Source: Chryseobacterium sp. T16E-39 (lineage in GTDB: Bacteria; Bacteroidota; Bacteroidia; Flavobacteriales; Weeksellaceae). From it: DNA of 64,000 bases. Position 1 is the first letter of the stretch; every line of letters begins with the position of its first letter. The notes beneath the pieces were generated by a model, which worked only from the letters and a program-made list of their open reading frames with translations, had not been told where the DNA came from and did no database searches. Positions 16,963 to 25,801 of this stretch are shown piece by piece. A program made the translations under genes and the position numbers. The stretch covers positions 3,906,001-3,970,000 of the forward strand of contig NZ_CP022282.1 in the NCBI RefSeq assembly GCF_002216065.1, written 5' to 3'.

Positions 16963-16989
16963 AAAAAGCTTCCATTAAGGAAGCTTTTT
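16963..16989 (+). terminator. Intrinsic terminator after the DUF2059 gene
   Basis: AAAAAGCTTCC-attaa-GGAAGCTTTTT, an 11-bp perfect stem with a 5-nt loop and terminal T tract. Confidence 0.92.
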
Positions 16990-17046
16990 CTATTATACCA
17001 TCTTTCAATTTTTAAACGACCTTAAATCTTTAAATCCTCGATTCCT

Positions 17047-17054
17047 TATCTTTG
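17047..17054 (+). promoter_or_regulatory. -7 promoter element of the GNAT gene
   Basis: TATCTTTG is a perfect TAnnTTTG, 15 nt before ATG 17070. No TTG is seen at the ideal -33 distance. It overlaps an in-frame TTG at 17052, which argues that translation starts at 17070. Confidence 0.5.
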
Positions 17055-17069
17055 TTTAAACAAAAAATA

Positions 17070-17516
17070 ATGGAAACAAAAAGAGTTGACTCTTCAAACA
17101 TCGACTTTCAAAACCTTGTACAATTCCTTGATGCAGATCTGGCTATTCGTGATGGTGATGATCATGCGTTCTATCATCAGTTCAACGGAATTGATATGCT
17201 TAAAAGTTGTGTAGTAGCATATATTGATAACAGAGCTGTTGCCTGTGGAGCAATCAAACCTTTCTCCGGGGATACGGTTGAAATCAAAAGAATGTATACA
17301 AACCCTGAATACAGAGGACAGGGACTAGCATCAAAAACACTGGATGAACTTGAAGCGTGGGCAAAAGAATCCGGTTATAAGAAATGCATTTTAGAAACCG
17401 GGATCATGCAACCGGAAGCGATTGCTTTATATGAAAAGAAAGGATACAGAAAAATTTCTAATTATGGACAATATATTGGAGTTGAAAACAGTGTTTGTTT
17501 TGAGAAATTGATATAA
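17070..17516 (+). CDS. GNAT family N-acetyltransferase
   Basis: A 148-residue GNAT acetyltransferase. The acetyl-CoA-binding motif A reads VEIKRMYTNPEYRGQGLASK with the RGQGLA pyrophosphate loop near residues 86-91. The C-terminal motif ALYEKKGYRKI is typical of the amino-acid/polyamine-type subgroup. It is a normal-length single-domain enzyme, cytoplasmic, and stands alone behind its own promoter. The substrate cannot be assigned. Confidence 0.9.
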   Translation: METKRVDSSNIDFQNLVQFLDADLAIRDGDDHAFYHQFNGIDMLKSCVVAYIDNRAVACGAIKPFSGDTVEIKRMYTNPEYRGQGLASKTLDELEAWAKESGYKKCILETGIMQPEAIALYEKKGYRKISNYGQYIGVENSVCFEKLI

Positions 17517-17641
17517 CATCAATTACTACATCTTCTATTCATTCGGAAAAATTAATATTCGGGAAATACTAAATTAATTTTTAAAGAATTGTAATTCAAA
17601 AGAAAGTGATATCTTTTGTTGACCAATCAAAATTAATTTAT

Positions 17642-19126
17642 ATGAAAAAAAATGTATTTTACCTTTTAGTCTTGTTGTTCTTTGTTGTTTCGTGTAACAG
17701 GGAAGGTATCCAAAATGAGACGGCTGGTACAGAGGCTTTTCAAAAAGATCCTTTAACAGGGAAACAGATCAACGCTGAGATCAATCAATCCATCAAAAAC
17801 AAAGGTTCTTTTAATTGGAGCCAGTCTTCCAATCATGTTCTTTGGAGTGCTGTTTTCCGGGGAAACAGAATGGTATCTATCGGCTTTGGTTCTTCCAAGG
17901 ATGATTTCGACAGAAGTAAATCCCCGAACCACAGCGATATGGAACGAGAAGTTCTCTCGGTGATCAAAAAATATGAAGGAAAAGATGAAAGAGGATTTCT
18001 TCTGCTTTCTGATGAGTACCTCAACCAGATGGATGTTATCATTGAAAAAGAAGAAACAATTGCTGCTCTCCGACAAATGAAAATAATTCGCTATGTGGAA
18101 CCTGGAGATTACCATTATTTTGAGTTTGAATCTGCAAATAATACAACAGCGAAATCTTCAGGAAGTGGTTCTTCGGGATGTGGTTTTTCATCATCCACTT
18201 TAACCGCAGCAGACTATACGTCTACAACACCAAGCGCAAGAGTTCCTTGGGCTTTCACAAAACATAATATTCCTAATGCCTGGAACTACAGTACAGGAGC
18301 CGGAATTACTATCGGTCTGATTGACACAGGGGTTTCTCCCGAGCAGACTTTGTTGGGAAGCAGCTTTAATAATGGAGCTTCTTCCGGAAGAACAATCAGT
18401 AAATTTGGGGTGTATAATTCTGACGGATCAGCAGATCAGTGTGGGCATGGAACAAAAATGGCTTCTGTAATGACTGCTCCACGAAATAATGCAGGATTGC
18501 CTGTGGGAGTTGCCTATAATGCCAATTTAATTGCATACCGGGCTGCTGAAAACGTTGTATTGGAAACTTCCAGTGAGCAGACTGGTGTTAAGACAGCTTT
18601 TACGGAACTGGCTAATAATACCAATGTAAAAATTATTTCAATGTCGATGGGGCATATATTTTCGGTGGGCAAAATTGAGGATGGTGTAAAGTATGCCTAT
18701 TCTAAAGGGAAGTTGATTTTTTGTGCAGGTGGGACATCTACCAGCTTTACCAATTTTGTGGGGGTAATATTCCCGGCATCCATGTCAGAAACTCAGGCGA
18801 TCACAGGAGTAAAAGAAAATACTTCCAATCAGAAATGTGATGTTTGCCACTCCGGAAGTCAGATAGACTTTACTTTTCAGATGGAAAGGGCTTCAGGAAA
18901 TACCGTTCCTGTTCTAAGTTATTATAACGGACAGGCCGATTATGTAGGCGGTTCTTCTGTTGCTACAGCAGCAACGGCAGGAATTGCGGCTTTGGTTTGG
19001 TCTAAAAATCCTTCATGGACAAGAGAGCAGGTGCTTAACAAAATGAGACAGTCGGCAACTTATTATCCTAATCCGAATTCAAGTTATGGATATGGAAATA
19101 TTAATGTTTTAAATGCTGTTCAATAA
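17642..19126 (+). CDS. S8 (subtilisin-like) serine peptidase lipoprotein
   Basis: A 494-residue protein with a lipoprotein signal (VVSC near residue 18). The S8 domain spans about 210-490. The triad reads Asp228 (GLIDTGVSP), His269 (CGHGTKMAS) and Ser439 (GGSSVATA). The oxyanion-hole asparagine expected in the A-G-N motif is replaced: the sequence is CAGGTSTS at 361-368. A CDVC pair occurs in an insertion near 400-405. The region before the domain (30-170) may be an inhibitor-like prodomain. ATG 17642 is chosen over GTG 17606 because the lipoprotein signal starts there. It may process surface or periplasmic proteins. Confidence 0.9.
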   Translation: MKKNVFYLLVLLFFVVSCNREGIQNETAGTEAFQKDPLTGKQINAEINQSIKNKGSFNWSQSSNHVLWSAVFRGNRMVSIGFGSSKDDFDRSKSPNHSDMEREVLSVIKKYEGKDERGFLLLSDEYLNQMDVIIEKEETIAALRQMKIIRYVEPGDYHYFEFESANNTTAKSSGSGSSGCGFSSSTLTAADYTSTTPSARVPWAFTKHNIPNAWNYSTGAGITIGLIDTGVSPEQTLLGSSFNNGASSGRTISKFGVYNSDGSADQCGHGTKMASVMTAPRNNAGLPVGVAYNANLIAYRAAENVVLETSSEQTGVKTAFTELANNTNVKIISMSMGHIFSVGKIEDGVKYAYSKGKLIFCAGGTSTSFTNFVGVIFPASMSETQAITGVKENTSNQKCDVCHSGSQIDFTFQMERASGNTVPVLSYYNGQADYVGGSSVATAATAGIAALVWSKNPSWTREQVLNKMRQSATYYPNPNSSYGYGNINVLNAVQ

Positions 19127-19140
19127 ATAATAATGTAAAA

Positions 19141-19174
19141 AAGGAAATATTTCAAACGAAATATTTCCTTTTTT
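19141..19174 (+). terminator. Intrinsic terminator after the S8 peptidase gene
   Basis: AAGGAAATATTTC-aaac-GAAATATTTCCTT followed by TTTT: a 13-bp perfect stem with a tetraloop. Confidence 0.9.
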
Positions 19175-19243
19175 ACTTTTGGAAAGCATACACCTTAGTT
19201 TAATCTTTATCAAATAATCTTCAGACTTTTATTCGATCTTACA

Positions 19244-20413
19244 TTAATCTTTTAATTGATAGTCCAAAGGGAGCAGGTTTTCAATTTTATTTTTTGAAAA
19301 ATCTCCTTCATTGATCAGTAGGTCAGGAGTGGTAATATTTCCTTCTTTAGAAACTTCAAAAGTTTCACCCTCGGGATGTAGGTAAGAAGACAATACTACA
19401 GGAATAGTACTTTTTACAAATTGCCCACCCTTAAGTTCGTAAAAATGTTTAACATAGTTCACCTGAAGTATATCTGCAAAACTGAAAACTACATTGTTTT
19501 CATTTCTTGTCGTATAATTGGACGTAGGGATTTTAAGCTGAGTAATTGCTAAAGCATATTGTTTTTCAGTATTTTTCCTACGCATAATATTGCCAATATC
19601 TTCGGGTATTTTTAGATCCCTTGAATTTTTCATGATCTCTCTGAAATCATTCAGCTTAGTCAATTCTTCTTCGGTAGGATATTTTGGGTTAGGGACCTGG
19701 ATCACCTTATTTGTAATAAAGCCTTCCTCGTAAACAGTATTGTTGAATACACTCCGGAAGAAATGAAGTAAACTTCCTTCGTAGGCATTCATCCTGTTGA
19801 GTTTTATCCGATCTGTATTTTTTGTTTTTTTGAAAAAACTTGTTCCGGTATAATTGAACATATTAGCATTAAAATCAGCAGAAAAGCTCATAAGATTGTA
19901 CTCAATTTCATATCCCAGATTTTTATTTTCTATAATTAACGTTGCCGGAGCTTTTACGTTAAGTATTTTGTTTTTTTTATCGTAGGAAAACTTTAAGGTC
20001 CGTTGATTTTTAATTCTTACATTTTCCCTGTCGGAACCTATAAAAGAACTTAGAAAATAGTTAATAAAGTTTTTATAAGACTCCTCAGTATAAGGAATGA
20101 TTTGAACCTCTTCAATGGTTTGGGCTTTCATTAGAACCACCTTAACCATTTTATTAATTAAGCTCTCAATGGGAGCGGTAGAGGTTTCATAATTTTCTTT
20201 TTGAAAAACAAGATTGGCATTTTTCTTTGAGGATATATCAAGGGTAAAACTTCCGTCCTCCTTAGAGGTTGTTCCTATAGTTGTTCCATCCAGATAGATA
20301 CTGGTATTGGGAATAGGCTGTTCTATTTCGTTAACGATTTTACCTTTGATCACCTGACCAGTAAAAATGTAAAAAGGCAGAATAAATAAAAGTAGTACTA
20401 GTGTTTTTTTCAT
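19244..20413 (-). CDS. Secreted carboxypeptidase-regulatory-like domain protein
   Basis: A 389-residue protein with a signal peptide (residues 1-19) and an N-terminal carboxypeptidase-D-regulatory-like beta-sandwich at about 20-105 (GKIVNEIEQPIPNTSIYLDGTTIGTTS, then DGSFTLDI). In SusC/TonB-dependent proteins this domain precedes a barrel, but here a 280-residue region without barrel character follows, which I do not recognise. ATG 20413 is used in place of an upstream TTG (20422), because the signal peptide begins MKKTLVLLL. Likely periplasmic or surface-associated; function unknown. Confidence 0.82.
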   Translation of the reverse strand: MKKTLVLLLFILPFYIFTGQVIKGKIVNEIEQPIPNTSIYLDGTTIGTTSKEDGSFTLDISSKKNANLVFQKENYETSTAPIESLINKMVKVVLMKAQTIEEVQIIPYTEESYKNFINYFLSSFIGSDRENVRIKNQRTLKFSYDKKNKILNVKAPATLIIENKNLGYEIEYNLMSFSADFNANMFNYTGTSFFKKTKNTDRIKLNRMNAYEGSLLHFFRSVFNNTVYEEGFITNKVIQVPNPKYPTEEELTKLNDFREIMKNSRDLKIPEDIGNIMRRKNTEKQYALAITQLKIPTSNYTTRNENNVVFSFADILQVNYVKHFYELKGGQFVKSTIPVVLSSYLHPEGETFEVSKEGNITTPDLLINEGDFSKNKIENLLPLDYQLKD

Positions 20414-20470
20414 GGTAAACAATATTACTAAATTTATAGTGATAAAAAAAGAAGAAAAATATTCTTAATT

Positions 20471-21298
20471 TTAGCCGATTCTTACACTGGTCATACTTAA
20501 AGAACCACCAATCAACTCATCATTAAACAAAACAAGTTCTTCAGATTTATTTTTTAATCCTAAAGTATACATGAGCGGCAGATAATGATCCGGTGTTGGA
20601 ACAGCATACTGTAAAAAGGCACCCTGTTTCTGATAATCAATTATATTTTGGAAATTTCCGTCAAGAAGCCAGTTGTTGGTTTTCTCTCTTGCTTCTATGG
20701 CCCAGTCCCAGCCAGCTCCAACGGTATTGATATTTCTCCAGTCGATCAATCGTAAGTTATGAACAATATTTCCGCTTCCAATAATTAAGATTCCCTTTTC
20801 CCGAAGTTGGTGTAACCTTTTTGCCAGATCATAATGATACTGCGGGGGCTGTCTGTAATCAATGCTTAACTGAACCACTGGAATATTGGCATCCGGATAC
20901 ATATGTTTGATCACCGACCATGCACCATGATCAAGTCCCCAATTATGATCCTCTTCAACGAAAACAGGAGTCAGAAGTTCAGCTGTTTCTTTTGCCAGTT
21001 CAGGGCTCCCGTGAGCGGGATATTCCACATCAAACAAGGCTTGAGGAAAACCTCCAAAATCATGAATTGTTCTGGGCATATCCATTGCTGTAACAAAAGT
21101 TCCCGGTGTGTACCAATGAGCAGAAATACATAAGATCGCATTGGGGGTAGGAATTTCCGTAGCTGCTTTTCGGAATCCCTGTACAAACTGATTCTCTTCA
21201 ATTGCATTCATCGGTGAGCCATGTCCCAAAAATAGAACTGGCATCCTTTCGGTATTGTTGAAATTATCGCTGATATTTTGTAGATCGTTGAGGTTCAT
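20471..21298 (-). CDS. ygiD: LigB/YgiD-type extradiol ring-cleavage dioxygenase
   Basis: A 275-residue enzyme of the class III extradiol (LigB) superfamily, YgiD/DODA type, which opens catechol rings such as DOPA at the 4,5 bond. Metal-site histidines are visible in LFLGHGSPMNAI, ISAHWYTPG and NWGLDHGAWSV. The segment IIGSGNIVHNLR near residue 175 is a strong YgiD signature. YgiD-like enzymes often use Zn-like sites. It lies about 75 nt downstream of yceI on the same strand with a terminator-like hairpin between them. Confidence 0.9.
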   Translation of the reverse strand: MNLNDLQNISDNFNNTERMPVLFLGHGSPMNAIEENQFVQGFRKAATEIPTPNAILCISAHWYTPGTFVTAMDMPRTIHDFGGFPQALFDVEYPAHGSPELAKETAELLTPVFVEEDHNWGLDHGAWSVIKHMYPDANIPVVQLSIDYRQPPQYHYDLAKRLHQLREKGILIIGSGNIVHNLRLIDWRNINTVGAGWDWAIEAREKTNNWLLDGNFQNIIDYQKQGAFLQYAVPTPDHYLPLMYTLGLKNKSEELVLFNDELIGGSLSMTSVRIG

Positions 21299-21321
21299 GA
21301 TAGCGTTGTATTAAAAAGAAA

Positions 21322-21354
21322 AAGGTTCAAGGCTTTAGAAAATCCCTGAACCTT
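21322..21354 (-). terminator. Terminator after yceI
   Basis: AAGGTTCA / TGAACCTT arms around an internal smaller agg/cct stem, with a TTTTTC tract on the - strand. It separates yceI from the downstream dioxygenase gene. Confidence 0.7.
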
Positions 21355-21374
21355 AAAAAATATCTGAATGAAAA

Positions 21375-21887
21375 TTATGCTTGTTTTACAAACTGTAGTT
21401 CTCCAGCTAATTTTACTTCTTCACTTACCATCACACCACCAGCTTCAAGAGCAGCATTCCAGTTTAATCCGAAGTCTTTTCTGTTGATTTTCCCTTCAAA
21501 AGAGAAACCTGCTTTTGTATTCCCCCAAGGGTCAACATTAATACCATTAAAATCAACATCAAGAGTGACAGGTTTTGTAATTCCGTTGATGGTAAGATTT
21601 CCGGTTACATCTCCGTTCAATGCCTGAGATTCGAAGGTAATTGTAGGGTTTGCTTCAGCATTAAAGAATTCCTCACCCTTTAAATGATTATCTCTGTCTA
21701 CATTGTGAGTTGCAACAGAGTTCGTTTGAATGGTAGCTGTTGTTTTAGCATTGGAAAACGTATCGTCATCAGCTTCAATTTCTGCATTGAAGTTGGTGAA
21801 GTTTCCTTTAATATTAGAGATCATCATGTGTTTTACTTTGAAAGTAATTTCACTGTGTGCTGGGTCTAAATTCCATTTTGTTGCCAT
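21375..21887 (-). CDS. YceI family protein (lipocalin-like)
   Basis: A 170-residue YceI-fold protein, an extended beta-barrel that binds long polyisoprenoid-like lipids in characterised members. The signature WNLDPAHSEITFKVKHMM opens the protein, and GNLTINGITKPVTLDV lies near residue 95. Unlike many YceI proteins it has no signal peptide, so it may be cytoplasmic. The domain fills the whole length. Its ligand and role here are unknown. The region upstream is gene-free and repeat-bearing. Confidence 0.92.
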   Translation of the reverse strand: MATKWNLDPAHSEITFKVKHMMISNIKGNFTNFNAEIEADDDTFSNAKTTATIQTNSVATHNVDRDNHLKGEEFFNAEANPTITFESQALNGDVTGNLTINGITKPVTLDVDFNGINVDPWGNTKAGFSFEGKINRKDFGLNWNAALEAGGVMVSEEVKLAGELQFVKQA

Positions 21888-22416
21888 TGTGTTGTATTTT
21901 TTATTGTTATTTATATTGCAAATCTACATTAAGAATAGAGTACAAATCATTGATATAGGATAAGAAATTAAGCTTAACTATTTATTCATATTGGTCACAT
22001 GTTTTTCGGAGCTATTTCCCGCTATCCACTTTTACTCCTCGCTCCAAAGCTTTTCCCTATTCCTGCTGTGGGGTAACCGTTACTATCGGGGCTAGGGTGT
22101 TCTTCCTGTCATTGTGAGCAAAGCGAAGCATTCTTAAAACTGACCAGCAGATTATTTGATATAACATTTCACTTATAGGAATTATTAAAATCAGGATTTA
22201 GATTCCAGGCTTCTGTTCGGAACCATGCTCGCATGATTTCATCCTGTGCGCTGAATGGGAACTATCCATCAACTAAACACCCGCAACAAAATCCAGATAT
22301 TAAGTTAAGCAATTATTTAATTAACATAATAATATCATTTTATGAATGTTTTTAATTTAACATTTTCTTAACGGGTGATATTTATTTCTTACTTTTGGTG
22401 GATTCAATTTTATATA
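21888..22416. repeat. Gene-free stretch with a degenerate dispersed repeat
   Basis: No gene is supported. Around 22011-22130 the sequence is GC-richer than its surroundings (cggagctatttcccgctatcc ... ggggtaaccgttactatcgg). It contains the small palindrome gtaac-c-gttac near 22073-22084 and a gtcattgtgagcaaagcgaagcat segment near 22108-22131. Both resemble short non-coding repeats I recall from Chryseobacterium and Flavobacterium intergenic regions. A possible -7 element TACTTTTG (22390-22397) for the S9 peptidase ends the stretch. Confidence 0.6.
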
Positions 22417-24555
22417 ATGAAATTACATAAGTTTACTTTATTGATGGTGGTTTTGGGCGGATCTGTTTTTGCTCAGACCCAAAAATTTACAATGGCAGAG
22501 GCTGTAAATGGGTTAAGAACGAATTTAGCGGTAAAAAATATCTCTCAATTTTCCTGGTCTGAAGATGGCAAATCTTACATTCAGGCTGTAAAGGGAGGAT
22601 ATTTAATTACTGATTTAAAGACTAACAAACAGGATACTTTGTTGTCCCTGAATCAATTAAACAAACAATTATCAACAAATAAACTAAATGCAGTTCCTTC
22701 TGTTAAATTCCTAAATAGTTCAAATGGCTATTTTAATGCGAACAACCAAATGTTCTGGGTCGAAAGATCAGGAAACGATTGGAAGGTAAAAAGTACTTCA
22801 GTACTTGATGAAAATGCGTCGAATTTAAGGATTTTAGGAGATAACCAAACCCTGGTGTATACTGTTAAAAATAATTTATACATTAATAGAAATGGGAAAC
22901 CTGTTGCTATTACCAGTGATACCGATGAAAATATCATTAATGGACAAGCTGTTCACAGAAATGAATTTGGAATTGACACAGGAATTTTTCCAGCTCCAAA
23001 TTCTGAATCTGTAGCGTTTTACAGAATGGATCAGACTATGGTAGCTGATTATCCTGTAATCGACTGGTCTGTAACGCCCGCGGTGAATCACAATGTGAAA
23101 TATCCGATGGCAGGAAATGTATCACATCAGGTGACTTTAGGCGTTTATAACATTAAAAATCAATCTACCACTTTTTTAAAGATTGAAGGTGAAAAAGATC
23201 AATATCTAACAGCCATTACCTGGAGCCCCGATTCAAAATATATCTTTGTTGGTGTTTTAAACAGAGGTCAGAATCATTTGAAAATGAATCAATATGATGC
23301 TGCAACCGGGAGTTTTGTGAAAACCCTGTTTGAAGAAACAAATGATAAATATGTGCAACCTCAGCATCCACTTGTATTTTTCCCAAACTCTAACACCGAT
23401 TTTATCTGGCAGAGTCAGAGAACTGGCTACAATCACCTGTTCCATTATAGTTTAGAAAAAGGATTGATTTCGCAGATAACGAAAGGCGATTGGTTGGTTA
23501 CTGATATATTAGGTTTTAATGAAAAGAAAAAAGAAATTTATTTTGTTTCAACTAAAGAAACTCCTTTAGAAAGACACTTGTATAAAATCAACTGGACGAA
23601 TTTCAGAATGCAAAAGCTGGATGATGCGGAAGGAATGCATTCAGGAGTTTTAAGCAGTGATGGAAATTATTTATATGATGTATATAGCAATGCGAAAACT
23701 CCAAAAGTTGCCAATATTATTAATACCAATACCCTAAAATACACCAATATTCTTACCGCTGAAAATACATTGAAGAACTATCAGCGACCAGAGATTAAAA
23801 ATGTAAGCCTTAAAGCAGATGATGGCACCTCTTTATATGGGAAAATTATTCTTCCAACGAATTTTGATCCTAATAAAAAATATCCGGTGATCGTTTATTT
23901 GTATAATGGACCTAACGTTCAGTTAATCACTAATACTTTTCCTGCATCAGGAAATCTTTGGTACGAATATATGGCTCAGAATGGATACATTATTTTCACG
24001 ATGGATGGAAGAGGCTCTTCAAACCGTGGATTGAAATTTGAGCAGGCAGTATTCAGAAATCTGGGAACTACAGAAATGGATGATCAAATGAAAGGAGTGG
24101 AATATTTAAAGTCACTTCCTTATGTAGATGCTGAGAGAATGGGAATTCATGGATGGAGCTTTGGTGGATTTATGACGACAAGCTTTATGCTTCGCAAGCC
24201 TGATGTTTTCAAAGTTGGGGTAGCTGGAGGACCGGTAATTGACTGGAAGATGTATGAAATCATGTATGGTGAAAGATATATGGATACTCCACAGGAAAAT
24301 CCTGAAGGATATGCAAAAGCAAACTTACTGGACAAAGTTCAGAATTTAAAAGGGAAACTTTTAATGATCCACGGTGCCCAAGATGATGTTGTCGTGTGGC
24401 AGCACTCAATTAAATTCATCAAATCTGCCGTTGATAACGGAGTTCAGTTAGATTACTTTGTATACCCGGGACATCCTCACAATGTAATTGGGAAAGACAG
24501 AGTACATTTGATGCAAAAGATTACAGACTATTTTGATCAGAATCTGAAAAAATAA
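22417..24555 (+). CDS. S9 family prolyl peptidase (dipeptidyl peptidase IV-like)
   Basis: A 712-residue secreted peptidase with a signal peptide (residues 1-19, ending VFAQ). The N-terminal beta-propeller (about 70-440) is of the DPP-IV N type, and an alpha/beta-hydrolase domain ends it. The nucleophile is Ser in GIHGWSFGGFM, Asp is in HGAQDDVV and His in YPGHPHNV. The family removes N-terminal X-Pro or X-Ala dipeptides. An NEFG segment stands where the N-terminus-anchoring Glu-Glu is expected. ATG 22417 is used; GTG 22375 upstream overlaps the promoter. Ends at a hairpin terminator. Confidence 0.93.
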   Translation: MKLHKFTLLMVVLGGSVFAQTQKFTMAEAVNGLRTNLAVKNISQFSWSEDGKSYIQAVKGGYLITDLKTNKQDTLLSLNQLNKQLSTNKLNAVPSVKFLNSSNGYFNANNQMFWVERSGNDWKVKSTSVLDENASNLRILGDNQTLVYTVKNNLYINRNGKPVAITSDTDENIINGQAVHRNEFGIDTGIFPAPNSESVAFYRMDQTMVADYPVIDWSVTPAVNHNVKYPMAGNVSHQVTLGVYNIKNQSTTFLKIEGEKDQYLTAITWSPDSKYIFVGVLNRGQNHLKMNQYDAATGSFVKTLFEETNDKYVQPQHPLVFFPNSNTDFIWQSQRTGYNHLFHYSLEKGLISQITKGDWLVTDILGFNEKKKEIYFVSTKETPLERHLYKINWTNFRMQKLDDAEGMHSGVLSSDGNYLYDVYSNAKTPKVANIINTNTLKYTNILTAENTLKNYQRPEIKNVSLKADDGTSLYGKIILPTNFDPNKKYPVIVYLYNGPNVQLITNTFPASGNLWYEYMAQNGYIIFTMDGRGSSNRGLKFEQAVFRNLGTTEMDDQMKGVEYLKSLPYVDAERMGIHGWSFGGFMTTSFMLRKPDVFKVGVAGGPVIDWKMYEIMYGERYMDTPQENPEGYAKANLLDKVQNLKGKLLMIHGAQDDVVVWQHSIKFIKSAVDNGVQLDYFVYPGHPHNVIGKDRVHLMQKITDYFDQNLKK

Positions 24556-24560
24556 TTTTA

Positions 24561-24589
24561 AATCCAACCGATAAGGTTGGATTTTTTCT
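24561..24589 (+). terminator. Intrinsic terminator after the S9 peptidase gene
   Basis: AATCCAACC-gataa-GGTTGGATT followed by a T tract. Confidence 0.88.
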
Positions 24590-24676
24590 TTAGAAGACTG
24601 ATTTCCGTTCTTACCATTGATCAATGTTTTTGATTTTTGATTCCTGTAATTTTGGGATCAATAAAAAACATACAAT

Positions 24677-25702
24677 ATGGAATTAGGTATCGGAATGTTT
24701 GGGGACTTGGCTTTAGACCAAACAACAGGAAAATACAAAGATGCAGGAGTAAAGATCAGAGAGATTCTTGAACAGGTAAAATTAATGGATGAGGTTGGAA
24801 TTGATGTTTTTGCAATGGGAGAACACCACCGTCCGGATTATGCTGTTTCGTCTCCGGAAATGGTTTTGGCTGCTGCGGCCAGCATTACAAAAAATATTAG
24901 ATTGGCAAGTGGTGTTACCGTTTTGAGTTCATCTGAGCCTGTAAAAGTATATGAAGACTTTTCGACATTGGATTTAATTTCTGATGGAAGAGCTGAAATA
25001 TTTGTCGGTAGAGGGAGCTTCATTGAATCTTTTCCTCTATATGGATATTCTTTAAATGATTATGAGCAACTCTTTGATGAGAAATTGGAATTGTTATTAA
25101 AGATCAATTCTGAAGAGAATGTTTCATGGTCAGGGGAGCTTCGTGCACCCATGCAAAATCAGACCGTATACCCAAGAGCAAAGAATGGAGGTGTACTTCC
25201 TATTTGGAGAGCTGTTGGGGGAACTCCACAGTCGGTTTTAAGTGCTGCAAAACTAGGAATGCCATTGGTGGTAGCAATTATTGGTGGAATGCCAATCCAA
25301 TTTAGAAATCTGATTGAATTTTATAAACAGGAATATCAGAAAGCAGGACATGATGTCGCTCAGATGCAGATTGCCGTCCATTCTCATACTTTCGTTAGCG
25401 ATGATCAGAATGTAATAGACGGCTATTTCAATAATTATAAGTCACAGATGGACAGAATTGGATCTTCCAGAGGTTGGGCTCCTTATACAAAGGCGCAATA
25501 TGAAGGAGGAAGAAGTAAAGATGGCGCTCTATTTATTGGAAATCCGGCTGAGGTTTCTGATAAGATTGCTTATATGAAAGAGATTTTTGGAATTACAAGA
25601 TTTATCGGACATATGGATGTAGGGGATCCTGATCATCATTTGATGATGAAATCTATAGAACTGTTTGGTAAGGAAGTTCTTCCAAAAGTAAAAGCATTAT
25701 AA
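24677..25702 (+). CDS. LLM-class flavin-dependent oxidoreductase
   Basis: A 341-residue TIM-barrel oxidoreductase of the luciferase-like monooxygenase superfamily, which uses reduced FMN or F420; F420 is not expected in Bacteroidota. Typical segments are MGEHHRPDYAVSSPEMVLAAAA near residue 47, SGVTVLSSSEPVKVYEDF near 78 and VGRGSFIESFPLYGY near 114. Full length, cytoplasmic, single gene. A TAATTTTG element (24647-24654) lies 22 nt upstream. The substrate is unknown. Confidence 0.9.
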   Translation: MELGIGMFGDLALDQTTGKYKDAGVKIREILEQVKLMDEVGIDVFAMGEHHRPDYAVSSPEMVLAAAASITKNIRLASGVTVLSSSEPVKVYEDFSTLDLISDGRAEIFVGRGSFIESFPLYGYSLNDYEQLFDEKLELLLKINSEENVSWSGELRAPMQNQTVYPRAKNGGVLPIWRAVGGTPQSVLSAAKLGMPLVVAIIGGMPIQFRNLIEFYKQEYQKAGHDVAQMQIAVHSHTFVSDDQNVIDGYFNNYKSQMDRIGSSRGWAPYTKAQYEGGRSKDGALFIGNPAEVSDKIAYMKEIFGITRFIGHMDVGDPDHHLMMKSIELFGKEVLPKVKAL

Positions 25703-25710
25703 AAATATAA

Positions 25711-25738
25711 ACTCCATTGAAAATCAATGGAGTTTTTT
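25711..25738 (+). terminator. Intrinsic terminator after the LLM oxidoreductase gene
   Basis: ACTCCATTGA-aaa-TCAATGGAGT followed by TTTTTT. It also lies downstream of the convergent sbcC gene. Confidence 0.88.
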
Positions 25739-25801
25739 AATTGAATAACACTCAATATAATATTCGAAAAGATGTTTTAAAACAGAACCTGTAAAAATAG
25801 C

